Shown piece after piece: positions 9,491 through 20,179 of a stretch of 64,000 nt of DNA. The notes under the pieces are model-generated. The model was not told the DNA's origin. It saw only the letters and a list, made by a program, of their open reading frames with translations, and ran no database searches. Position 1 is the stretch's first letter, and every line of letters begins with the position of its first letter. The position numbers and the translations under genes were made by a program. This DNA is from Mytilinidion resinicola (lineage: Eukaryota; Ascomycota; Dothideomycetes; Mytilinidiales; Mytilinidiaceae), in assembly GCF_010093595.1 (NCBI RefSeq), contig NW_022985454.1:1121739-1185738 (forward strand). Reading direction: 5' to 3'.

Positions 9491-10326
9491 GGTCAGGTTG
9501 CACGTACGGCCGGAGAATAGACAACAACTACAGTACCGGTCCACCTTGCATCGATGGAGCAGCTGGAGAATTAGTAGCATGCAAGAAAGACGGTGTGTAT
9601 GTGCTTATCATTCCTGTAGACGAAGCTACTAATGTAGTACCTTTCGTACTTTTGGTCCTCTTCTTGCTCGATGGAGACTCGGAGCCTCAAGGCTCGAGCA
9701 GTAGATTAATATCCACGGCGGCTGATGTGGGCCCTGGGCCAGCCCTTTCATAATTAACAGTGCTGTTCTTTCCTTCTCAAACTACACAAGAGAGTTTCGA
9801 AATAGCAGGAAATGATAGTTCGGAGAATCGTCAATGGCCAAGTACCGGAATTGGATGTGTAATCGCCGAGAGCTCGATGAAAGTTCCCATATTCAACTTT
9901 GGGGACGTGAACGCTCAAGTTAGGAGGGAGACTATATATAATTCAGGTCAAGCTGCACTCACCCAAGCGCTACAGTACTTAGCGCCGAAGCTGCCGAGGC
10001 GGTCGCTGCGCCGCATGATAGCTGTATCTAAACAAGGACTTTAGGATTTTCGGTCTCACGTAGGTTCATCTAGTAGAGGATCACTTGGCTGGTTCCAACA
10101 ACTTGAAAGCGGTGTGGAGTGGACAGGAATCTGCGCATCGCGGCCGTACATTATCGTAAGCCAAATATTGGATGAATTTGCGACATTCAATGGTGAGGGG
10201 TCACTATAGCAAGACAAGAGTGTTATGGGACTAAGTGTTTATAGACCTTCACCATCGCCAGCAAAACCTGCATGCATAACTAGGCCCATCGCCAACCCGT
10301 CGGCGCCCAACAGTGTAAAAAAATAA
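9481..10326 (+). pseudogene. Unrecognised reading frame with three C-to-T type stops
   Basis: One frame stays open for about 280 codons apart from TAA 9751-9753, TAG 10042-10044 and TAG 10207-10209. Each stop is one C-to-T step from CAA or CAG. Visible are a hydrophobic stretch 'VVPFVLLVLFLL' and a basic patch 'KLPRRSLRRM'. I do not recognise a family. There is no ATG at the left end, so the start lies further upstream or in another exon. It overlaps the N-terminal side of the Myb-like pseudogene on the opposite strand by a few bases. It could be a chance open frame; the shared stop pattern is the argument for a decayed gene. Confidence 0.38.
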
Positions 10327-10730
10327 GGCAAACAGCAAGGCAAACAGAAACCAGCCTCCTTTCTAAACTGTACTGAGCCTGGCGGACAGCGATAGCACTA
10401 CACTCACCCCAGGCGGTGGCATCATATTTTCCTTCCTAAACTTTCGAATTCCCGACCTCGATGTCTATGTCGAAGTATACGTCGAAGTCTATGGTAACCC
10501 TAATTATATACTATGAATGGTCAGATTAATTACAGGCTAGTAGGAGGTACATACATCTGCATTCACGGGGGTTAATGCGGGCGTACGGGGAACATGTTGC
10601 TCTTTTTATCATCCAATAGAAGAGTTAGGCCCTAGTCATCGCCGTCTGTCAGGAAGGAGATGCAGGGAGCCTAAGAACGAGGCGCGATGTCGGAGAGGAG
10701 ACTCGAACCCATGATGGTTATATCAGCCTT

Positions 10731-10825
10731 AAAGAAGGCAACCAGTGAGGGGTAATACGGTAAGGCGACGAGTTTAAAAGAAGGCAACCGGTGAAGAGTG
10801 AAGTGGTAAGGCAGCGAGTTAAAGA
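10731..10825 (+). repeat. Two tandem ~46-bp copies
   Basis: The blocks AGAAGGCAACCAGTGAGGGG and AGAAGGCAACCGGTGAAGAG each continue to GGTAAGGC(G/A)(A/G)CGAGTT. They are imperfect, non-coding as far as seen. Confidence 0.65.
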
Positions 10826-11324
10826 ACGTCTTAGCCGTGTCGGGCGTAACAGGCTATATAACCTTGAGCACCAAAGCACTTCATCACTAATGTCTCTAAT
10901 CCTTATCTCAGCGCCATCAATATATTGGAGGATAGTAGGCGACAGGCCATCAAGTGCAGCTTCCGGCCTGGGTATACCTCGCCAATCTATCGGGGATATG
11001 GGAAACGATCCCAACTGGCCTTCTTTTTTAGACAGAGTCTGTGGGATGCTGGCGGTTGTGAATCGTGCCTCTTAGAGGCAGTGTGGCTTAAGCCGATGGC
11101 CGTTAGCGTCCTGCGACACATCAAAGTGCTTCGCTACTTCACTTCTTCACATTAGAACATGGTTAAGGCTACAGAGTGTGTTATATCCGCTGGCGTCGCT
11201 GTCAGCGTACAGTGGCAAAAATTTCAAAATGGGTCACTCAGCATCTTACTAACATCGACTTTTCCCGCTAAAATCGAGTGGACGCATTCAACACGCAATT
11301 TAAAGACAATAACATTCAAAGCGC

Positions 11325-11465
11325 TTGCAGTTGACCAAAATGCAAATAGGCTCACGGTTAACCAAAACGCAAATGGACTGGTTGACTGGGACGCAAATAG
11401 GCTTACGGTTATCTAACCAAAACACAAATGGGCTCACAGTTAACTAAAACGCAAATAGCCTAGTT
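11325..11465 (+). repeat. Five imperfect copies of an AAAACGCAAATRGGCTCACGGTT unit
   Basis: A ~30-bp unit built on CAAAACGCAAATAGGCTCAC recurs with spacing of 27-36 bp immediately upstream of the 11478 frame. It looks like a decayed minisatellite. Confidence 0.65.
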
Positions 11466-11477
11466 AATCAAGGACCA

Positions 11478-12008
11478 ATGGAAACCATCAACAAGGCCAA
11501 CAAAGAAACCGCCAAAAAGCTTAATAAGCTCCATAACAAGGTTAACAAAAAATGGAAAACGTTGCTTCAGAAAATCAAAGCCAACCTCCAGCTATGGTCG
11601 CACGACCCAGCCGTATTCTTTAATACCATCGAATCAAATTCTATCCAGCAGTGGTCCTAGCGTTCCCTATATAACTCGCACAATCAATTACATCAATACC
11701 AGGCTCCTTTCCACAAAGTCAACTTGGCGTATAGCCTAGAGAACCTCACCAAACCCTCAAAGCAGAACAATCCCGGTTTTCTCGACATCAACTGCCGGAA
11801 GGCTATAGTGGCAGCTGTGCATCCTAACTACAAGAAGGCAACGCTAAAAGATCGGTCGTCGCTCCTCAGGAGCTTCCAGAGATAAATCGAACGTGGGGAC
11901 GTCCTTCTTTCGCTTGTCCGGAAATATGGCGCGGGAATTCTATTAACAATTGCTCTGATTCTCTCAGGAGATAAGTGCGTTTATCATCCTATATCATTTT
12001 TTCGTTAG
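11478..12008 (+). pseudogene. Unrecognised decayed protein gene, Lys/Asn-rich N-terminus
   Basis: From ATG 11478 one frame runs 176 codons to TAG 12006-12008, broken only by TAG 11658-11660 and TAA 11883-11885. Both are C-to-T changes from CAG and CAA. The N-terminus is rich in Lys/Asn ('KLNKLHNKVNKKWKTLLQK', possibly helical or coiled coil). The C-terminal part contains 'GDVLLSLVRKYGAGILLTIA'. Family not recognised. It may be the first exon of one gene with the frame at 12143-12637. Confidence 0.42.
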
Positions 12009-12142
12009 CTTATCCTCACGGCCTCAAATGAATATCCGAGTCAGATATTCCGACTTGCCCACCCCGGCCACCTTAGCTGCAAGATTCGAACAAATATAAG
12101 CCTCTAGCTTTGCGGTTACTAAGATATATGCAGATTGGTATG

Positions 12143-12637
12143 GTAAACCACAAATATCCAACACATTAGCTTATGCTCCCCAGATATCCCAAAGGAAAGA
12201 GGCATACAAGAAGCCTCAATAAAGCAGTAGCGACTATTTCTTCTCCAAAGGACCCTCGAGCAGGACCCTTCCCCATCCGCGGGGCGTACGCCAGAATAAT
12301 AATAGTCCTACGTAAACGCCTCTACAAGAATATTCGGAAGGGGTTAGGTGCAAATTACCCATCTAAACAACACATTCTATTATTAGACACTTAGCCCATC
12401 GTTCCTCTTCCAACCCCAGTGGGATCTTAGGAACATATAATCGGTGAATCGGTACGTAGCAGTTCTGGGCAGCATTGCAAAAGGGAAACGACTTCCCATT
12501 AGGCTGAATCGCCAAATAATGAAGTTTCAACTATCACTTAAGAGGCGGACTTGGACGACGATAGGTTATCTCCTACATTTATAGACAATTATCTGAAAGA
12601 TTGGGAAACTATTAAAGGATGGGATGCGCGGAATTAG
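12143..12637 (+). pseudogene. Unrecognised decayed frame, acidic C-terminus
   Basis: The frame containing 12173-12394 continues through TAG 12392, TAG 12428, TAG 12500 and TAA 12539 to a final TAG near 12635. Every internal stop is one C-to-T step from a Gln codon, and a fifth such stop precedes the ATG at 12173. The C-terminus reads 'ADLDDDRLSPTFIDNYLKDW' and then 'ETIKGWDARN'. No domain recognised. It could be the 3' exon of the 11478 gene; an intron between them would have to change frame. Confidence 0.42.
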
Positions 12638-13047
12638 GAGTAGAGCTAGATCCCAATTTAGCCTGCTAGTTTAGTGCCCTTAATATCTGGCTTCTCCTTT
12701 AGTAGTGAATCAGGAAGCAGTATAAAAAAGAAAGGAACATTATTTAGTGGCTTAAAGCCGACACTTCTATTAATTACAGTAATGCCTAGAACTAATTTCG
12801 TTTCTTTGCAGCATTTTCCTTTCCTTTTAAATGCCTTAAATATTATTAGCTAAAGCGCTTTAACGATAATAGCAGGTATAAGTAAGCTAATTTGGTTGGG
12901 CGTTATAGTAAGTAAACCAGATTTACAAAGGAGCAACGCTGGCTTTTTTTTCGGTTTCTTTAGGTTTGTGCTTAGTACTGCGTTCTTAATTTTATTAATC
13001 TAAATATAGATTAGCAACTGTAAAACGTAGCTTTTTTCGTATATACT
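12638..13047. other. Transition from island to AT-rich block
   Basis: Increasing TAG/TAA density, no supported frame. Marks the right shoulder of the gene island. Confidence 0.45.
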
Positions 13048-13298
13048 TGTTACGAGCATAGCCTAGAAGGAGACACCGCTAAACTTTAAGGACGAGTATT
13101 CCGGATAGATTCGAATACTAGAGATTTTAAGAGATAAGGTAGCATAGTGGATAGAATATTACAGGACAGAGGTTACGTAATGGATTATTAAATTGAGAAT
13201 AATTCTATAATTTAAATTGTTGGATTAAGAGTAATTCTATAATTCGGATTACGATAAATCGGATAATCTAAAATAATTCAACGAATTTCTTAGGAGTT
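13048..13298 (+). repeat. Truncated LTR of the element III family
   Basis: It starts TGTTACGAGCATAGCCTAGAAGG and aligns to the reverse complement of the 487-bp LTRs at 37123-37609 and 48930-49416 for about 250 bp, including ACACCGCTAAAC and CAACGAATTTCTTAG. It is cut where element I begins. Orientation is opposite to element III. Confidence 0.7.
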
Positions 13299-13839
13299 AT
13301 GTTACAACCCGCAATATAAACCACCCGAGCGCAGAGGCACTCGTGGAGACAAGTAAGCAGATAAGACTGATTACACAGGGCCAAGTCACGGGACTACGAG
13401 GGTCACGTATAGGACGAATAGGGATCCTGGATTCCCCCACGGACTGCTGGTGGATGGGAACGATCTAAGGACAGGACATCACGAGACAAGAGGTCACGTG
13501 TCGGCTCAAGAGGCTCGCAACGAGCAGGAGCGAGCTGGCTCGTTGAACTCGCAGAAGAGCAGGCAGAGGACGGACTCGCCCGGCTCGTAGACGAGTACAA
13601 CGAGCATATAGATTTCTTAGGACGGAGCTTTTATATATAAGGACGCTCCTTTGCATAGATAGGAACCTTATATTTAACTTAAGACTTTAATACTACCTAT
13701 TAGAAGTAACAACCCCGTTTTATACCTAAAATTAATTTTACCTTACCTTTTAAAAACTATTACACCCCGATAATAACTTAACCTATACCCTGCCTTAGTA
13801 TATAACACTTAGAAGGTATAGAAAAAATAACCTATTATA
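13299..13839 (+). repeat. 5' LTR of element I
   Basis: It starts TGTTACAACCCGC and ends ...TTATA (probably originally TTACA). The part 13299-13660 is almost free of RIP (GC-rich, CpA retained), while 13661-13839 is mutated to the same degree as the 3' copy. The left boundary is inferred from the TG start and the end of similarity to the neighbouring LTR. Confidence 0.62.
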
Positions 13840-14079
13840 CTTTAAATACCGCTATATTAAAGAAGTCGCATATAAACAATTAATTAAAATAGCCTTACTA
13901 ACCCCTTTAGGCAGTATAACTGCTAGACTAACTTTAACTATACCTAAGGTAGTAATATATATATAGGCACTGCTTACACGGCTATAAATACTAGAAAAAG
14001 TAAATAATACTAAGAATAAGAAAATTATAGCTCTATAGGAAAACCTCTAAACTATTTAAAAAGAGCTTACTACTAGTAA

Positions 14080-14880
14080 AGCGGTTAGCTATAAAAGCTA
14101 TAAAATAAATAAACCCGAAGAGTTTACTAGTAATAGAGGAACTTTACAAGCGTTTATAACGCAGATAAGGCTATACCTGCGTATAAACCAGAGCAACTTT
14201 AAATCTAAATTAGATAAGGTCTATATAGTAGCTACTTTCTTAAAAAAAAAAGCGTTCGACTAGTTTAACCTAATACTTACGGACTAGCTTAGCAATACTA
14301 ACGCGGATAATTAGAAACTAGAAACTAATATTATATTTAGTAATTATAAAAACTTCGAAGTAATACTTTAGATAACCTTTAGAGACACTAATAAGGAATA
14401 AACAGCGGAATAAAAAATTATAGTTCTAAAGTAAAAGGGCTTAACTAGCTGCTATACTTTAGAATTTATATAAATTACGTCTAAGCTATTATAGGAAGAT
14501 AAAGCTCTGTAAGTATAGTACTATAGAGGTCTTAAAAAAGACGTTAAAAATAAAATTATATAAGGTAAAAGGCCTTTAATACTCTGTAAACTTAAAGAAA
14601 TAGCTATATAAATTAATAGTTAATAGTATAAGCGATAACTAGAATAGGCAGATAAAAAAGGACTTTATTCCTACGCCTAACTAGCTAAACCAAAGCTAAA
14701 AATAACTAACCGCGACTATAGAGATCGTATAGAGATCGATATTATAAAATAACGCAATAACTAAAAGGGTAAACTAATTACTAATAAAGAAAGGTAAAAT
14801 AGAAAGCGCAGCAGCGCATGCCTATTATATAGAGAATAGGAATACTTCGCAAGCAAGTGCTCTAGAAACACCCGAACAGT
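14080..14880 (+). pseudogene. Element I gag remnant with CCHC knuckle
   Basis: Through stops one reads a gag core: 'LQAFITQIRLYLRINQSNF', 'DKVYIVATFLKKKAFD' and 'FSNYKNFEVIL'. A knuckle near 14818-14862 follows in which Cys and His codons have become Tyr (TGC CTA TTA TAT ... TAC ... TGC). It is homologous to the gag of element III near 48400-48560. Non-functional. Confidence 0.7.
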
Positions 14881-15963
14881 AGCAGTTATAGCAAAGCTAA
14901 ATATAAACCGCTACAATTCTATATTATAAACCGCGTGCTATAATAATAACTACTTTACCTATTAGTTAGATAAGTAGGTAATAGGGTACTATTTAATATA
15001 GAGAAGAAAGGGACGTACTATTACTATAATAAGGAATAAAGAATATAACAGCAACTCTATAAATAACTACTACGCGGATATAGAAATTAAAAGTATAGAG
15101 ATTAACTACCTATTAGAAATAGATAAGGTGTTCTAGATAATTAAACTATAATTAGAACCCTAAACTAACGTACCTAAGCTACTAGATAACAGCGAAACTA
15201 AGTTACTAAATATAAAAGTATAGGTTAACAGAGTTATAGCTATATATAAATAAAGCGCAAGAGAAATTCTCGTATACCTTAATAAAGAACAAAAAGCGCA
15301 AAAGGCTAAAAACGCTATAGCAGGCGCAGAGCTAAGAGCACTAGCTAGTTACTAGTTCCTAAAAGCTATAGAAAAAGTTATAGGGCAACTTATTAAAGAA
15401 AAAGGCGAAAAAATAGCCGTAACCGCAGGAATATTAATAATAACAACTATTAACGCAGAAACTTGCGCAAAATTAGATATATTTAAAGGCTTAAGCCGCA
15501 ACGTCCAGATAAAACAAAATAATAAATTACCTGTTAAAAATAGTAAGGAATACTATAATAGTAATAAAAATCGTAAACTAGAAAAATAGTTTAGTAATAG
15601 AGAATTTAGTATTAGACTAGAGTAAAAACCGCTAGAACTATACGGAAGATAAACCGAGATCGAGATTTATAGGATATTGCACCCTATTAGCGAAACAGGT
15701 GTTTATAATAAGGAAGATAAACGGCTAAATAAAGATTACCCGCTTTATAAATAGATATTTTAGGTATTATATATTAAAAATAAGTGCAGTAAATATATAA
15801 TATATAAGAAATACTAAGGAGGTTAGTACCTATATTAGATAAAATATTATATTATTACGCAACTAGTATTAGCTAAAAAAATAGAATACTATATTATAAG
15901 TAAAAAGGATAAACTTATAGAAGTAGCTACTATAGTTCTAGACCTTTAGTACCTAATAGACTA

Positions 15964-17803
15964 ACGTATTCTATAAGTAAGCTATCTACCTAAGCAAGCC
16001 GTCTACTTTATTATAAAAACCGGCCTTAAACGTTAATTGCTCTATAACGCTAATAAATATTAACTCTATACAACTTATAGCCTAATCTACAGCAACCTCT
16101 GCATTATTTTTGCACGTATAAATATTGTGCTTTAGCTTGCCGCAGCGTCTATAGCACCGCGCGCTCCCGCTAGAATCTGCCCTACCTTACTACCTTTTAC
16201 TTTAGGCGTTTTTATTAAGCCTTTAAGCAGCTATTTAAGAGCCTGCTTCTATTATTAGAGTTCCTTCTTTCTAGATCTGCTTTTTTTTACGCGCCTTGCG
16301 CTTTATAGCGGCTTTATTTGCCTTTTAAAGACTGGCAACTATATTACGCAGTAGTATAGCTTAATATATTATTATTGCAGCACCTTTAAAAAGGCTGCTA
16401 AGCGCATTAAAAATTGCTATAGGCGAGCTATTTTAATACCTTTAAATATAATTATAAATTAAAGCTAATTAAAAGCCTAGCTTATAAGCGTTACTTAGTA
16501 TTTTTAATTCCTATTAAGCCTCTACTATAGCAGGAGGCAACGGCGTATAAAGCCGAATATTAAGCTTTAAAAGCACTGCCTTTAGATTAAGCGGTATAAG
16601 GCCTGTATTTTAAAAGCCTGCGCAAATATTACTCTTTATAATTAAGTTATAAAAGGCTGCTTTAAATGCTAGTAAAAACTCTAGCTTTATAATATAGTTA
16701 ATATAGTGGCGTATTAAGTCCTTAATTTAGCGCCCGTATACCTTTTTTAACGGCGCAAAGCAGCTAATATTAAGCGGCTATAGTAGGTATAATAAATACG
16801 CTGGTATATAGAAAGTAATAATATTATTCTTTTTATAAATTTCTTTAAATTTAAGCGAGCGGTGGCTTTTATAGCTATTAATAATTAGCAGCTAATATAT
16901 ACCTATAGTGCAATCCTTTATATACTTATTAAAATACTATAGCTAGGCAATACTAAGTTTATTTATTATCTAGCTATTATTACTTACTACTATAACCTAG
17001 TCTAGTAGTATATTATTACCCTTATACTATATAGAAAAGTAGTACTTACCTAAAAAGATAATAAATAGCAGGATAGCCTATCTATAGGCATTAACTTCTT
17101 AGATTATTATTATCTATTCGCGATCGCTTAGCTGTATTAATTTTAGATAATTGCGCCGCTTAGAGCCTATTATAACCACGCTAGTTAAAATAACGCCTAT
17201 TTAGAAGCCAGCTTTATTAAAGTTATATATATTTTTATCTAGAATACTATACTTTGCTTTTATATTGCGTATAAGCTTAAACTAATTACTAATTGCCTTT
17301 AGATCCTTATATAAAGCTCTCTAATAATTATACTTTTAATTAAATTATATTTTAAGCTTAGGTGTTAGCTTAATAAAGTTCTCTGGCCAGTTCTTGCCAA
17401 CGTAGCCGGCAGCGCGCTCGGCGAGCAATTTGTTGGCCATCTCTTATACAGCATACAGGTTGGGCGGAAATCCTCGCGAATCCAGGTCGAGTATATATTA
17501 AACAACAACTAATTCCTCCAGCTTAGAAAGCTTCTTTAAATTAGGCTTAGAATCGCGTCGTAGGGTTGTTCCAGCGCGTCGATCTCGAAGTGTGCTTCTA
17601 GGTACGTTATATATCGTAATAGCGCGCCGTTCGCTTTTAAATTGCTGCTTATTAATTGCTGCGATAGCCATGCATATTCGACCTTTATTTTGTATTAATT
17701 GCACGTTGTATTATCGACGCATAGTGGTTAGAAGTTAACGCGTTGCGTTTTTATAATAAAGTGGACGGCTTACTTAGGTAAACGGCTCGCTTATAGAATA
17801 TGT
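15964..17803 (-). mobile_element. Pogo/Fot1-type DNA transposon, copy 1
   Basis: 1840 bp with inverted ends starting ACGTATTC, flanked by TA (15962-15963 and 17804-17805). Each end carries two copies of an AAGCRAGCCGTCYAC block. The same structure recurs at 27670-29383. It was inserted in element I between gag/protease and RT. Confidence 0.85.
16083..17704 (-). pseudogene. Pogo/Fot1-type transposase remnant, copy 1
   Basis: The N-terminal 69 codons are still open (17704-17498): 'MAIAAINKQQFKSERRAITI' followed by 'YNVPRSTLRDRRAG' is a psq-type helix-turn-helix. A CENP-B-like second HTH follows ('ANKLLAERAAG...GKNWPENF' is clearest in copy 2). A DDE domain lies around 16750-17250 ('NYPKLIQ', 'EGVNACR'). 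A C-terminal zinc knuckle lies near 16120-16160 ('CGKLKHNIYTC'). This order is that of fungal pogo-like transposases of ~550 residues. Many CpA-derived stops make it inactive. Confidence 0.75.
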
Positions 17804-18559
17804 TATAGGAAAGGTAAAAACTAGCGAATATACTACTAGGATTTATATCTAGTATATTGCGAAATAAAATATATAAACTATTAGCTATAAAAATAGCTAA
17901 AAAAATAAGCAGGCGCTTAAGTAATAGAACGGCTAGAGCAGCTAAAAATAAGGTTCTATAGAGTAGCTAAAAATAAAAAAACGCGAACTATAACTATTAC
18001 TACTTTAGTAGGAAAAGCCTATATTATAGAAAAAAAAAACCCCCCCGGTAATATAGCCTAATTCTATTCCTATTTAGAACTATAGATATATAATCCTATT
18101 AATTAAAATTAGTAGGAACCTAGTAAAAGCACTACTAAATAGCGGTGCGCAGGGAAATTTTATATTCTATAACTTTATTAGAAGAAACCGGATCCTTTAG
18201 TAATAGAAAAACAGACCCTATAGACTATATATAGTAGATAGCACACCTATATAACACGGTAATAGGCAGGTAACTATAGAAACTTAACTAAGTATTATAT
18301 AGATTAAGAAATATAGAAAAACTATTAGTATAGATATAACTAATATAGTAAGATATAATATAATTTTAGGTATACTATAGCTAAAGCAGTATAACTCCTA
18401 AGTTAATTAGAAATCTAGTAAAGTAAGAATCTAAATAAAAAGTAGACTAAAGGGCACCCTGCGCTAGAACTAGCCTAAATAAAAACAAGATATTAATATA
18501 GATACCTTATAAGGTAAAAACGCCAAAAAAAAAAAAAAGAACGGGTAATAAGCTAACAG

Positions 18560-19727
18560 TGGCCTAGACCTATAAATAGCCGGCAGCTAGCTAAGGTAAT
18601 AAAGGCACTAAACGTGCTAGAAAAATATAATAAATTTAAAGAAATCTTTATAGAGAAGGGCTAGGATATACTACTAAAGTACTAACCTTAGAATATACTA
18701 CTAAAGCACTAACCTTAGGATATACTACTAAAGTACTAACCTTAGAATATACTACTAAAGTACTAACCTTAGAATATACTACTAAAGCACTAACTTTAGG
18801 ATATACTACTAAAGCACTAACCTTAGGATATACTACTAAAGCACTAACCTTAGGATTATTATATTCCCCTAGTACTAGGCGAATAACTATAGTTCGGACT
18901 AATCTATTTACTAGCCTAGAGTAAGCTAGGAGTACTAGAAAAATACCTAGAAAAGAATCTAAAGTAAGGATTTATCCGACTATTAAAATTACCCGCAGGT
19001 TACCCTATAATATTTATCCTAAAACTAAATAGTAAGCTACGCCTTTATATAGACTACAGGCAACTAAATAAAATTATAATTAAAAACCGCTATTTATTAC
19101 CTTTAATTTCTAAACTTAAAAACTAACTATATAAAGCTAAGTACTTTATAAAAATAGACCTATATAAAAGGTATTACTTAATTAGGATAAAAAAAGGGGA
19201 AAAGTAGAAAACGGCTTTTAGAACTTAATACAGATACTTTAAGTATATAGTAATACTGTTTAGGCTTACTAATACGCTAGTAATATTCTAGGTAGTAGTT
19301 AACTTAGTGCTAAAAGGCTACTTAAACCGGTTTATAGTAGTATACCTTAATAATATCCTTATATACTTAGAAACGCTAAGCAAATATAAAATACACGTAT
19401 AAAAGGTACTTAAAAAACTTAAAAAATACAACCTTATAGTAAACCTAGATAAGTGCGAGTTTTATAGGCAGAAAGTCGGATTCCTAAAATACGTTATTAG
19501 TCCAGGATAAATTAAAATAGAAAAAAGTAAGGTATTTTCTATCTAAAAATAGCTAGAGCCTATAAACTTAAAGAAACTATAGTTATTCCTAGGGTTAGCT
19601 AATTACTAGAGGCAGTTTATTAAAAGCTACTTAAAAATTATAAAGCTACTTACAGGACTTACTAGAAAGAATATTAAATACTAATAAACCTTAGAAGCGC
19701 AGAGCGTATTTAATAAGTTAAAGGTAT
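18560..19727 (+). pseudogene. Element I pol, reverse transcriptase part
   Basis: It reads 'YPVIFILKLNSKLRLYIDY', 'NRYLLPLISKLKN' and 'KYFIKIDLYKGYYLIRIKK', then the catalytic box as YLNN and 'LDKCEFYRQKVGFLKYVIS'. The catalytic Asp pair is lost by G-to-A changes. The frame is interrupted by element II after 19727, within the RT-RNase H linker, and resumes at 25458. Confidence 0.8.
18664..18852 (+). repeat. Seven tandem 27-bp units inside gypsy pol
   Basis: The unit GRATATACTACTAAAGYACT plus AACYTTA occurs exactly seven times (189 bp). Units differ only at transition sites. In the pol frame each encodes 'DILLK' plus four positions that correspond to His-Gln-Pro-Trp before RIP, so the array is a 9-residue in-frame repeat just upstream of the RT core. 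Confidence 0.9.
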
Positions 19728-19732
19728 AGTTT

Positions 19733-20078
19733 TATTATAATAGTACTATAAGCAGGAGTTTAAAAGCTTAGGAGGAAGCTTTAATTAGATGCTAAATACG
19801 TTACTACGTGGGGAATTAAGACGTTGTGTAAGGAACAGGAAATCGAGAGCGCCGGCGAAGAAGATATGCCGGCGGAACGTGCGTATAGCATAAGCTCGCG
19901 AGCTCCGTGCGAGATTAGGTAACGACGCTACGTAATCTAGTCTATAACCTAGACTACGACCTAGACTAGGTTACGTAATCTAGGCTACGTTCTAGGATAT
20001 AATCTAGACTAGGAGCTAGACTAGACACGTAATCGGCGAATTATAGTAGGTAAGGTGTTATAGGTAGTTACTATAATA
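19733..20078 (-). repeat. 3' LTR of element II
   Basis: 346 bp; ends TATTATAATAG and CTATAATA, which are RIP forms of TGTTA...TAACA. It differs from its partner at 25107-25452 mainly by transitions. The inner GC-rich block GAGAGCCGCCGGCGAAG-like region (near 19845-19875) escaped mutation in both. Confidence 0.88.
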
Positions 20079-20179
20079 GTACCCCTTTTCTAAACCTAAG
20101 TTTCTTAGGCGTTAAAGTTGTGTTATATAGCCCTAGGGTAGTTAGCAGAAGCCTTCTGCGCAGGGCCCTTATAATTATA

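Larger units (their letters stand above)
10327..11477. other. Intergenic stretch with small repeats, no supported gene
   Basis: Small open frames exist on both strands (for example 10791-11075 plus and 10718-11014 minus), but they overlap each other and show no recognisable domain. It contains the two tandem repeats listed separately. Confidence 0.4.

Noticed and set aside
10683..10705. GGTTCGAGTCTC on minus, like a tRNA B box
   Set aside because: No pairing acceptor or anticodon arms could be drawn around it.
13403..13656. Minus-strand open frames of 63-65 codons
   Set aside because: They lie in the unmutated part of the element I LTR and have no protein features.
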